From NCBI GenBank assembly GCA_027886185.1, contig WOAB01000215.1, forward strand, positions 1,240,001 to 1,304,000: a DNA stretch of 64,000 bases, read 5' to 3'. Position 1 is the stretch's first letter. The number at the start of each line of letters is the position of its first letter. Shown piece by piece: positions 1 to 10,589 of this stretch. The notes under the pieces were generated by a model, which was given only the letters and a program-made list of their open reading frames with translations, searched no databases and had not been told where the DNA came from. This DNA comes from Rheum nobile. Taxonomy: Eukaryota > Streptophyta > Magnoliopsida > Caryophyllales > Polygonaceae. The position numbers were made by a program, and so were the translations under genes.

Positions 1-1300
1 GCAATGAATTGTGTTGCATGTGTATTTCGAGTTGTACTGAATGTGCATTTTGAAATTCTTAGGTAAAGAAAAGGTTGGCGTAAAAAATATCGACATGCTC
101 TTTCTTTGGTTCTCAAATTAAGCTTTTATTCTCGCTTGGGATGGTGTTCTCATCGGATCTACGTACCCATGTCTCCTACTTTTTATTTCTTGTGAGATTG
201 CCTTCCCACTTTCTCCCGCTCACTCCTCCTTGCTACGAATTGGTCATGGGTCGTCATCATCGCCGTCCAACGTCTTTCACTCTTTCTCCTTGTTGTTGGT
301 CTTCTGGAGATGTTGCGTCTTCCCACCTTCCTCCACAACTGCTCTGGCCACCGTTGCTTCATCGCTCTACCCTTGTTGTTATGGCCACCACTTATTTTTC
401 ATGTTCTTGATTTAGATCTATATATGATATCGATTTTAATTTTTTCTTGTGACTTACAGTTTTTATTTAAAAACTATCCATAAGTTATTTACTTGGTGTG
501 TGTTTCGGGCGAAAGAGATAAATTTGATCTCAATCCGCTGAATTGAGGGACAACTAGCTCGAGATAGGATGATCTGATTTCAGTTAAATAAGAACAATTG
601 AAATGCAATAAAGATAAGATAAACAAATACTAGAATTGAATGTTTATCTCCACTTGATTGAATGAAGAAAGAGTTATTATAAATCTTTAGTATCGCAATG
701 AGTTACTAGTAGAAAAGGCAAGAGCTTTGATTGTCAGTGAGCTAGATCGGCTAAATGCGTGAGAGTATTGTGTGTGTTTACATGTACTTTTCCATGCCTT
801 TTATATTTATATTAAAAAATGAATTACAACCCTAATAAATATTTGAAACATTAGCTTGTAGACGTTGTGGAAGTTGGATAGTTGCAACAGTCTTCGGGTT
901 TCCATCTAAAAGATTAAAACGTTGGTTTTGTTGAACATTGGAAGCCTCGGTCACTTTGTTAGGGTTGGATTGTTTGGCTGAAGTCTCCTCTGGTCATGTA
1001 GTTTCCTATCGCGTGTATTTTTCCCCATGGACGAAGATTGGGCCTAGCCCAAGTCTTGGGCCCAACAATTTGCCTAAAAGAGGAGATGTGGATTGGGATA
1101 GATCGATGCTCCTCTTTTCTAGATCTTCACTTGAGTTCCTCTGCTGATCTTCAGACGATTTACGTGACATGGCAGACATCCGACGGTCGATCAGTCTTGT
1201 AAAATCAATTGCCTCTTGGCACGATTACAATGTTGAGTTTCTCCATAAATGACGGGGCTAGAAATGCGCAATGCAAATATCGTTGATTAGCCTAGTCAAA
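1..1300. other. unassigned sequence
   Basis: No convincing gene. The longest open frames (about 60-96 codons) are low-complexity and match no family I know. Position 1033-1066 contains a palindrome-like GGGCC...GGGCCC segment of the kind seen in degraded transposon flanks. It may belong to the same old element as the protein remnant at 2776-4302, because the solo LTR at 1306-2652 separates the two, but nothing in the sequence proves that. Confidence 0.4.
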
Positions 1301-1586
1301 GTAAATGTCCTAACAGACCTACTAAACAGATGTATAGTAAGCAAGTAAGGGTCGAACCCACAGGGAAGATCTGATGCAGTATGCAATTGTGATTGACAAG
1401 TAACAATAAAGGGGGGTTTTAGTAATCAAGCAGAGCAAAGCAAACAAGTTTAGTTGATGAGAAAATATGATTGGGAAAGTAGTCCTACTAGAACGAGATC
1501 CACAATACAAAGATATAATTTGATCACAGAAATCTATTCAATCCAAGCTCTTTTACTATTCTTATAGTTGTTCCCATCCTGATCTT

Positions 1587-1848
1587 AAGTACTACCAATT
1601 CTCACAGTTGTTGATAGACTTATTACTATATCAATGGAAAAGTACTACCAATTCTCACAGTTGTTGATAGACTTTACCACTAACAAAGCAATAGCAATGC
1701 ACACAAGGATATAGGATACATGCAAATAGAAGAAAACCTTACTACTTAACATGCAAATGATTCTCACTCACGATTATGCACTCGTATTCCACTATACGCA
1801 ACAATCGTGTATGCTACTAGATATGCACTCGTATTCCACTATATGCAA
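1587..1848 (+). repeat. short direct duplications inside the solo LTR
   Basis: A 35-bp segment beginning AAGTACTACCAATTCTCACA occurs at 1587-1621 and again at 1640-1674. A second pair beginning TATGCACTCGTATTCCACTA occurs near 1774 and 1822, differing at single bases. Both look like local slippage or template-jump duplications. Confidence 0.75.
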
Positions 1849-2260
1849 ATCCTAGCAATTGATAAAAAAGTATTCAACCTAGTTGATCAGGCTATGAAGA
1901 ATAACAATAAATCAGTATTCAATATTACCAAGAGAATCAAACCAACACTTATAAGAATAAGAACAAGGAATAGAAATCTCACAAACACATCAGTTGTATT
2001 GCTTCAAACGTCTAGTAGAACAAAGGGGAAGTTAGTTCTCCATTCAGATGAGAATGAAAACCTAATGAAAAGTAAAACTGTGTACGAAGTAAAGTGAAAA
2101 GTAGTCTCTGCCTCTTAACCTAGAAAGAGGACTTAAATAGGTTTTTGGAAAATAAAGTTAACCTAATGCCAAATAACAAAGGAAACAAAATAATAAAATA
2201 ACAAAGTCCGAATTTAAATCAAGGAAATAAATGTCTTCTGGACGCACGGCATTTAACACG

Positions 2261-2393
2261 GCCACCGCGGGGCGGTAAGATCCACCGCGGGGCGTCAGGC
2301 TCCCACCGCGGGGCGGTGGCTTCCTCTTGGCGCGACCCTCAATCTTCTCTGAGAACCACCGTCGGGTCGCGGTGGCTCTGGCGCGGGGCGGTG
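2261..2393. repeat. GC-rich CACCGCGGGGCGGT repeat cluster
   Basis: Three near-identical copies of CACCGCGGGGCGGT start near 2263, 2283 and 2303. A diverged partner follows at 2355-2393, where CCACCGTCGGG, CGCGGTGG and GCGCGGGGCGGT are combined. The motif is nearly self-complementary (CCACCGC/GCGGTGG) and stands out sharply from the A+T-rich surroundings. It lies within the solo LTR, where it would belong to the leader or U3 part. Confidence 0.7.
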
Positions 2394-2775
2394 AAATCGC
2401 CCACTCCTTCAGCTTCTCTTCTCTTCTTCTCTTCTGCTGCTCTTCATTACTACCAAGTGTTGGTAGTCTTCTCCAGTTAAACTCTAGCAGATCCTTCTCC
2501 ATCCTCATCATCTCATCTAAGCTGTAAATCCTGGGATATCTTCACTTTTCTCCACAACTTCTGGATTACAGACTTAGCCTCAAAACTAATCATAAACTCC
2601 TCCAAATCATGCTAATAATTGCTAGTAACGGTGCATGAAATGACACCTATCAATAAATTTACTAATTCTCTTCCTTCTTCTTTATTCTAATTTACCGTAA
2701 ACATACATCTCTAGGTAACTTCTTGAAATTTTTTAAAAAAGTTTGAATTTTTCATCACTGATTCCTTTCTCTTTC

Positions 2776-4302
2776 TATCTTCTTCATTGAAGAGGATTCC
2801 TAGGACTTACAGAGTGAATATTGACGTTGGTGGTCTAGGAGTCTTGGACAGTGGCTTCGTAAATGTGGAGATTCTAGGCCCCAAAGAATCGAGAGTGTGA
2901 AACCCTGACCCCGGCTGAGTTGGACAGGATCCTTGAAGTTGGAAAGGACAACGGCTCATCTTCCACTTCCCTATGAGAGAGCCGATTGGAGGAAGGAAGG
3001 TTGGGTCTGCTTCTTTGAGGACCCGTTTAGAATCGATCATACATTTCCTTTTTCTCTTGTACCTCGAAACCTCCTAGAATCTTTCCAATTAGCCCCTTGT
3101 CAAGTCATGCCTCAAACATGGCGTCATTTCAGAATCATCAACCTATTAATTGCAAAATTGGGGGTCGATTTTGATGTGGAGGACTTTGGCACACCTACTT
3201 CTCGGAAACTTGTGGATTGTCATGCTTCCTCTTGCGTACGTGGCCAGATCGAGCTCTAATGATGGAAGAGACAAATGTGAACGACCGAGGTTAGGGTTCG
3301 AGTTTCTTCTTTATGGAGAGAAAATCGATGGAGGACGATTTCAACTACTCGTTTATTCACGACGATTGGCATATGACTGGTAAAGTGTATTTCTGAAGTT
3401 TATTTGCCTTAGTCTTTTCATTAACTTTTTGCTCACATGTCTTATTGTGTGGTACCTGCTTTGGATTCTCTTAAAGAACGATCGGGAATTACAGAGCTTA
3501 CGGTGCTTTTATTTGGAGCCCCTTCCTCAAGGAGTTTGTTTGAGAATATCAACCATCTTCTCGGAGAAAACATTGCCCCGTTATAATGAAGACTCTTGCA
3601 ATTTCCAAATCTCAAGGCATCACTCCCTTTCTCCGGATATGTACATGGTCGTCTTCATTTGCTCTTGTCGTCTTACTGTGTTTTGTTATGTTGGCAGTTC
3701 CTTGTTTGGGGAGGTCGAATGCTCGCATTTCTTCCAAGGATCTGATCGACCAGAAGTTCTTGGCAGTTAGGTCAAAGTCGTCGAATCCCGTTAAGATCTC
3801 ATTGCCCAGCTCTCTTGTGTCCCAATCTGTCTTTGAGGAGAACGTGCGGAAGTTGTACCCAGATCTAAATTTTGCGCACATACCATCCCTGAAACAAAAG
3901 TTGGAGAAGACGTCGGCAACCGACCTAGTCAATGAAGGTGGCTTTTTGGTATGGAAGGTATTTTATATTTCTTTCCGTACTTATACTATAGGAATAATAT
4001 GTTATGTTGTCCTGACTAGTCTTTTTTTGTTCCTAACTAGTCTCCATTTCCTCAGTCTTTTCAGTATGCTTTGTCGGCTCTAGCTGGATGGATGAGATGC
4101 AAGCTGGTTTTATCAATGATAGGGAGCGAGTGTTGACTCAAGTGTGAAACATGACTACACAGCTCAAGCTGTTTGAAGAAAAACTCGTAAGGGTTGATCG
4201 TCGCGTCGCTAAATGGAAGGAGGCCTATAGTCGGATCGTTGAACTAGATGGTGAGGTCAATTCGCTAGTGGAGGCCCAATATCGCTATGCCTAATGTCCG
4301 AT
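2776..4302 (+). pseudogene. decayed plant transposon-type protein ('putative gypsy type transposon' family), 5' half
   Basis: Coding remnants appear in changing frames. Around 2951-3200 the frame reads through EGWVCFFEDPFRI and then LAPCQVMPQTWRHFRIINLL, which resembles the domain found in large plant proteins annotated as 'putative gypsy type transposon' (Pfam Transposase_28 type; my recognition, not a search). A later block at 3586-3957 ends in ...GGFLVWK followed by GTATTT, a possible exon end. The block at 4120-4290 is charged and coiled-coil-like. Frameshifts and stops interrupt all blocks. The remnant stops at 4302, where copia element A is inserted, and resumes at 45018; joining the halves through one copy of the target duplication keeps the frame. 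It is an old non-functional copy, and the family call is tentative. Confidence 0.5.
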
Positions 4303-5226
4303 TGTTGAATCGTAATGTGTTAGACAGGGAACAGTGAAAATGTTCCCTAGGCAGCGGAAATAACAGAGATTCAGTAGTAACAGTAAGACAGTTTCTTAGA
4401 GAGGAAACTCTATCCACCAACTAGTTGAAAAGAGAAAACCTCTACCTCTAGGTGTTACCCTAGGAGGATTTCAAACAAGTGTACTTGTATTATTAATCAA
4501 GTTGTACAATCTCACAAGTCCTATATCCACCTAATCACACACAGTTCCTAGGTTTCTAGACTTTGAATGCAATCAACTAGTAACAACACAAGAACACAAC
4601 AAAAGACTCTAAGCAAGTACTCACAACACTAGTTCGTACCTTGCCTTGAACCTTTGATCTCAATCGCAATAGCTCTTCAGTATGCTTCCTTAGTGATGAT
4701 CGAGATACCTTATCCTAAGATATCCTCAACTATTTATAGTGGCAGCCAAGCCCTTGTTACCAAACACCTAAGACATCTATCGAATTCTATACATGGTAAC
4801 AGTATGAGATTTAATTTCCTTCTAAACAACTTGGCTCATAAACACATGGTTTCCATAAGTAAACTTTCCTAAGACACGCTATCTAGCTCTTCTCTCTCCG
4901 AGTAGATCTTCAAAACATGGTTTCTATAAGTAGAGGTCTTCACTGGCAACAGCTGGCAACTTCTGAGTTCTTCATTGTTCCTTATGCGATGTTTCCAAGT
5001 ATAAAAGTTTCCTTGTATGAACAATATGTGCGCTTCATTCTTCAATCTTGCTTCCGCATAACCGTTCCATGTTTTTACCACGTTCATTAGCATCATCTTC
5101 TTTCTCATGCTTTCCATTGTTCCCTAAATCGTTCACAATCCCTGAAACTCATAGAAACAATGTAAACCATAAAATCCAATGGTGTTTATCATCATCAAAA
5201 CCAGAGGGAACGTCATGGTTCCAACA
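4303..5226 (-). repeat. element A 3' LTR
   Basis: 924 bp, TGTTGAATCG...TTCCAACA. It aligns end to end with 44086-45017. About 20 differences are visible by eye in the first 270 bp, so the pair is the most diverged in the nest. Confidence 0.88.
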
Positions 5227-5245
5227 ATTTCCCCCTTTTTGGTGA
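5227..5245 (-). promoter_or_regulatory. element A polypurine tract
   Basis: Plus-strand ATTTCCCCCTTTTTGG directly abuts the LTR, so the minus strand reads AAAAAGGGGGAAAT, the expected plus-strand DNA primer. The same purine run precedes the 3' LTR of copia element C. Confidence 0.85.
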
Positions 5246-5710
5246 TGACAAACCCATTCAAAATTGTTCAATCATAACATAGGGTAAAAAGCAGATAGAT
5301 ATAAGTCATAATGTTTCTAAGATCAAATGTTAAGCAAAATTTTATATCAAATGAATAAAATCAAGTCATACCTTCAAGTTGCATCATCGTTCCCCCTCAG
5401 CACTAGCATCGTTCAAAAATTCATAAAGATTTAGGAACAATAAAGTTGTTACCTCACTTTACTGAGTTCATCATAATTTTCCACACTTCCCCCTTTTGGC
5501 ATCATCAAAAGATAAACAAGCGAACAATAGGACTATTGTAGAAAATTATGAGCAAAATGAAGTTCATATATCGAGCAGGGAAAGATTACAAAAGATCATA
5601 GAAAACATAGCAAACAACTAAACAAAATCAAAAGAGCAAGCACAATCACAAAAAACATAAAAATCCCAGAGAAATAGGGAAAGATGGGCTAGGATAGGTA
5701 AAGGTGTCCA

Positions 5711-7208
5711 CTCAAGACTCAGAATCCTCCTTCTGGTCTTTGTCCTTGTTGAGAAAATACTCAAGAAGCAGCGAAAGGATGTTCTTGATCTCACGCAGTT
5801 CAGTCAACATCTAGCTTTGCACAGAGCCACCTTTGGATGTTCCCTCTCCAGCTTCTCGCGTCATAATCTCTGACACAGGCAGAGTTCCCTTGTCGTCTCC
5901 CTGATATCTCATCTTCTTCACATTCACCATATCCAACTCGGTGACCGCGGGAACTTCCCCTTCTGCTCTGTAAGCCCCCTCTGCTTGTAGAATAAGCTTG
6001 ATGACGTTTGGGTAGGCTAGGGAGTGAGTCTTGGCACTGCACTTTTCCATGTGTTGTAGAATGACCCTAGGAAGGTCAATCTTCTCCATGTGACAAAACC
6101 TGTCCAACAGCAGCAGATCGGTGGCAGTGATCGCGTTCCTCTTCTCTTGCCTAGGAACGACAGCTTTCATAATGTTATGATGCGCTATTCGCTTAGGTAG
6201 AGTGAGGGCAGACACGTGAGTGGCTCCAGATGTGGACTTGAAGAGCCACTGAGCACTAGCCTCCTTGGCCTTCTTCTGAGCATCGGTGATCTTCTCACCA
6301 GGAACTTCACAAAACCGTTCAGCAGAGACACCCAGAAGTCGAGCAACCTTCGACACAGTGAATGACAGATCTTCATCGTTGACAGATGCCGTTCCCACCA
6401 TAGTAGAGGCGGTGTTGAGTTGGAAGGAACGGTAGAACTCGCAGACTTGGTCACGATTGACCATGATGCGGTTAGAGAAGAGGTGTTCCTAACCTTGAGA
6501 TTTGAGACGCTCCAAGACGTCGTTGAAGTCATTGTCGACTAGGAACCCTTCAGGGATAAGAAGGTGGGGAAGGATCTTTTTCCCTTCGACATGTGGTTCC
6601 TCCACCTTTGCCTTCTTCTTGGACTCAACCTTCTTCACCTCAACTTTCTTGGCCTCGATCTTCTTCGCCGATCGTTGACGTTCCTTCAAAGGGCCTGGAG
6701 TGGTCTCACCGGCGGCAGACTTTGTCAGAGTGGAGAAGTCGGTGGACACTCGATGTTCCCCTGTGATCTCAACACCAGGGTCCTAATCATCCTCAGAGCC
6801 TATAGTGTGCTTTCGCTTGCAATTGGGCTCAACAGTTTCGAGAGGATGAGGACTTACATCAGCTTTCACTTCAGCCATGGCCTCTTCCTCTTCAGCTTAT
6901 TTCGATTTGGGAGGAGAGTTGACTTCTTCTTGCTCAGTGACAACCACCATCTCCTTAGAGGCATCTGTTTCCTGGAGCTGTTCCTCTTATGGTTGTTCCC
7001 CCTGAGGTTGTTCCTCCTAAAGTTCAGCGATTGAGGAGGTGGCCTCTTTGGATATTTCCACCACTACAGCAATGGAGGTGGTGTCCTTGGAGGTTGGAGT
7101 CCGAGAAGCCTGGTGTGCCTCAATGGATTGCTTGAGAGCAGCCAGTTGCTCCTTAGTGAAGTCGGGGTTGTCAATGGAGGGGGTAGAAGAAGATGTTGGG
7201 GTAGACAT
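5711..7208 (-). pseudogene. element A 3' ORF, envelope-like position (broken)
   Basis: This sits between the RNase H end of pol and the PPT, the place where SIRE-type copia elements carry an extra ORF. It begins with ATG at 7208 (MSTPTSSS...). A Lys/Glu-rich stretch lies near 6600-6690, and a globular part near 5811-6464 contains VPRQEKRN and IDLPRVILQHM. Those motifs match VPRQEHRN and IDLPRIVLAHM in the intact ORF of element C, so the two are homologous. At least two in-frame stops (near 6489 and 5811) and a frame change near 6750-7017 break it. No signal peptide or membrane helix is apparent, so 'envelope' describes position only. The fold resembles the 'putative plant transposon protein' domain (recognition only). 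Confidence 0.72.
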
Positions 7209-8112
7209 GATGGTTTGGTTGTGTTTGAGAAAGGAGAGATTGAAGATTAGGGTTGAAGACGGCAAAGAGCAATGGGAGAGTTTGCAGAGATTGAGAGAGA
7301 ATTGAGGATGTGAGAAAGTAGGGTAAATCGGATTGTGGTAAGGGTGAAGATTTATAGAAGGCAAGAGATTTGGAAAGAAAATAATTAAGGAAAATTAGGA
7401 TTGGCTTACCAAAGATCTCGCCATTGACATCATCCAAATCGCCAATCGGATCTTTTCTCTCTCTACAGGTAACGGTACTTTTCTTCTCGTTTCTCGCAAA
7501 CATATTATTCCTCGCTACAGAGCTATCAAATCACCATTAATTTCAAGCGTCGCAGAGAGCAACGTTCACCTATAACTCTCAACGTTCAACAAGTTGTTCC
7601 CATTCACTGTTTCTTTCGCAGTTCCCCCTTAGGCAAAGCTTCATCAAGATGACTATGAGTTGCTTGAGTGTATAGAAAGGCTGGTTTGGATATTTTAATG
7701 GGTTCACACAAAATTGCAAAGATATATCCAAACAAAAATAGAGGTAGGGAATAATGACGATCCAGATAATGATTCCCAGTAAAATTTGGTAACCAAAGAA
7801 AGGAGCATAGGGAACATTTACCTGGATCCAAGCTTGGGACGATAGTGCAACCAATAATCATTTTGGCTTGTAATGAGGGTTCAAATAATCAAATTGGTTG
7901 CTTTGGGAATGAACGAAGATGTTATCAAGTAAACCTGAAGCACAAATGATCAAGTAAAGAAGTAGCATGTAATTATGATATTTTGTAATACATAGTACAC
8001 AGCAAGACATGATGAACTAAATTTTACAACTAATAAGCGACATAGAAGATGTTCCTTGAATACGATTGATCAATTTAGCCAATCATGGAGGGAATAGTGG
8101 ATAGTGAGTTCC
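7209..8112 (-). other. element A spacer between pol and 3' ORF
   Basis: Non-coding A+T-rich stretch of about 0.9 kb. An equivalent spacer of 0.84 kb separates pol from the 3' ORF in element C. I see no motif beyond that. Confidence 0.6.
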
Positions 8113-8905
8113 TCAGTTTAGAGAGATCATCCCAAGGAGCATTCTCAAATACTCAAAGGGTTTTATATCCAGTGTTTTGGTGAAGATATCTGCAACTTGA
8201 TCCTCTGTCCTACAATGATCCATTCTAATGAAATTTTTCTCAACATTATCACGAAGAAAATGATGACGAATATCAATATGCTTAGTACGAGAGTGATGAA
8301 CATGATTTTTGGAAATGTTGATAACACTAGTATTATCACACATAATGGGAACGGTGCCAAGAGACATACCAAAATCCTCTAATTGTTGTTTGAGCCACAA
8401 TACATGGGCACAACAAGAGGCAACAGCTACGTACTCAGCTCCGGCGGTGGAAAGAGCAACAGAATTTTGTTTCTTTGATGCCCAAGAGACAAGACATAGG
8501 CCAAGGAATTGTGTCGTCCCTGATGTGCTTTTGCGATCCACTAGGTGGCCAGAAAAGTCAGCATCAGTGAAACCCACAAGTTCAAACCCACTGTTCCTTG
8601 GATACCAAAGGCAGAGATTGTCGTTCCCCTTCAAGTAGCGCAAGATCCGTTTGACCTCAGTTAGGTGTGACTCTTTAGGATTTGCTTGAAATCTAGCACA
8701 AAGACACACACTAAACATAATATCTGGCCTACTTGCCGTTAGATAGAGTAATGAACCAATCATGCCTCTATACATTGTAGCATCTACATCTTTGCCATTC
8801 AAATCTGCATCAAGACGAGTGTTAGGAGAAATAGGAATATCAATAGATTTAGCTTTATCCATACCATACTTCTTCAACGGTTCCTTGATGTATTTTTATT
8901 GATGT
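8113..8905 (-). pseudogene. element A pol remnant: RT C-terminus and RNase H
   Basis: A 254-codon open frame begins at KKYGMDKAKS and runs through RGMIGSLLYLTASRPDI, the RNase H block around FTDADFSGHLVDRKSTSG, the SxAEY motif, MCDNTS and ADIFTK, to a natural end at TAA. The copia RNase H acidic residues are all present. The RT palm with its YVDD box is absent because everything between the pre-integrase region (8918) and this point has been deleted. It is closely related to the matching part of element C. Confidence 0.88.
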
Positions 8906-8914
8906 ACTCTTGTT

Positions 8915-9310
8915 TCCTCAGAAGCACATTTCCCTTGAAGGCTTGAATGTTGTGTCAACAGTGTACACATCGTTGAATCGGACACCCTTCAACACGATCT
9001 TCTTGGTTTTTCTATTCCTTACGTAGCAATCTTTGGTTGTGAACACAGTCTCGTTGTCTCCTTGATCACATAGTTGAGCTACACTTAACAAATTAAAACC
9101 AAGTTGATGAACCAGACTAACCTCTTTTATCTTGATGTTTGAGTTCAAAGTAGCTTCTCATGTTTCCACTATCTCTCTACATCGTTTATCTCCAAGGGAA
9201 ACGGTTCCCTTAGAGTGTTGTTGAAGTGAGGTAAGGTGATCTCTATTTCCTGTCATATGGCATGAGCACGCACTATCAATGAACCACCTGTTGTTCCCCC
9301 TCACTTCATC
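8915..9310 (-). pseudogene. element A protease and start of the GAG-pre-integrase region
   Basis: The frame after gag contains WFIDSACSCHMTG (plus 9256-9290), the copia aspartic protease active site in its DSA form. It is followed by LVHQLGFNLLSVAQLCDQGD and FNDVYTVDTTFKP, typical of the region before the integrase zinc finger. Gag ends at 9325 in a different frame, so a frameshift or ribosomal shift separates them. Coding stops at 8918 at the deletion junction, where TACATCAA is repeated. Confidence 0.8.
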
Positions 9311-9324
9311 CTTCATTAAGAGAG

Positions 9325-10589
9325 TTAGTGTTTAGCGACCCAGGCAAACTTAGCTTTACCTAGTCGTTTAGAAACAAAATAATATTCTCTAGGCTTAGTA
9401 TTGCACATGTCAAAAGAAGCATCATGATCATTCAAATCAACATTGTTACTTTGATTGTTCCTGCGTTGAGTGTGCTCTTCAATGAACTTTTGTTTCTTAG
9501 CATAGTTTCTCACAACATGACCATTATTCCCACAGTGCCAGCAAATCTTATAATAGTCCCCCAAGGTGTACTTACGGTTTGGGACGGGCATGCTACGTTG
9601 CTTGGCTATAACTGGGTCAGGTGTACTAGGCAACTTTCCCTGGGATTGAATGAGATACATCTTATGGGCAGGTTCACCTTTGTACCAAGATTGATTTTCA
9701 CTCAACCCACTCTCCAGAGTCTTCACACGCTCTTCTAGGTAAGATTTCTTATCCTTAGTACTCTGAAGTTCCCTATCTTTTAACTCTATAAGCTCAGGTA
9801 TGGTTAACTCATGTTCATTACTCTCTTGTTTTTCACCTTTGTACCCAACACCATACTTGGACTCAACAAAGGTAATCTCTTCTTCCTTAAGCTTTTGCTC
9901 AACTAGAATAGAGTGAATTTTATCAATCTGAGCTTTCATCTGAGACAGTTCCCTAACAGTGCTAAAAGAACTAGGTTCACTGTGAGTAACATCACTTTTA
10001 ACGCAAGGAACAGTAGAGGAACTAGCAATTCTAGATAGAGATTCATTCAATTCAATGCATTTATCCTCAGCATTACTCAAATCATTTTGCGTTTTGAGGT
10101 TCTCATTATACATGCTTTTGATGAGAGAAATCAAGGACTTTTTATCAAAATTGACAAGAGATTCAAAGAAAGTTTCAGGATCTACCTCTTGTTCTTCACT
10201 TGATGACTTCAGAGTCATTGCACACATTTTGTTGTTCCCTCATGCCTCTGGCTCATCATCATCAGATTTGGCACACTCATCACCCCAGACAGCAACGAAA
10301 ACTTTCTTCTTGTCGTTCCCAGTATTGTCACCGTTGGTGTTGTCTGAGTTGTTCCCTTTGGGGCACTTGTTGGCATAGTGACCCTTGTCCTTGCAGTTGT
10401 AGCATGTAACATCCTTGAGATCTCGTTTCTCACCATTGTTCCCATCATTTCTGAATGATCTACCTTTGCGATAGAGAGATCGCATGGCCTTGGTGAGAAG
10501 GGCAGTTTCTGGATCTATACCATCCAAGTTTTCATCTTTGTTGTCTTCTATCATCTTGACAGCTTTTTTAACCATCAAGGCGATGCCTT
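9325..10589 (-). pseudogene. element A gag, C-terminal part
   Basis: Minus-strand frame with a perfect zinc knuckle CYNCKDKGHYANKC (plus 10363-10404), an acidic tail, one in-frame TGA (10240-10242), then a long coiled-coil-like segment rich in Glu, Lys and Ser. A second knuckle, CWHCGNNGHVVRNY, has lost its last Cys. The two-knuckle layout with a coiled coil between matches gag of element C. The N-terminal part lies beyond the B insertion at 43378-44026. Confidence 0.85.

Larger units (their letters stand above)
1306..2652 (-). mobile_element. solo LTR, Ty3/gypsy Athila/Tat-like, reverse strand
   Basis: Read on the minus strand it begins TGATAGGTGTCATTTCATGC and ends near a segment resembling the 'tgtgggttcgaccctt' tract common at the 3' end of Athila/Tat LTRs (plus 1347-1366), closing with CA (plus-strand TG at 1306). 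The flanks are GTAAA (1301-1305) and ATAAA (2653-2657), a 5-bp target duplication with one mismatch. No PBS, PPT or coding region follows on either side, so it is a solo LTR. Length is 1347 bp. Confidence 0.7.

Noticed and set aside
141..415. Overlapping 89- and 61-codon frames near the left edge as a small gene
   Set aside because: Low-complexity Ser/Leu/Pro/His composition, two competing frames, no recognisable motif and no homologous context.
1340..1370. GGGTCGAACCCACAGGG resembling the T-arm of a tRNA gene
   Set aside because: No cloverleaf can be built around it. The same tract is a standard part of Athila/Tat LTR ends.
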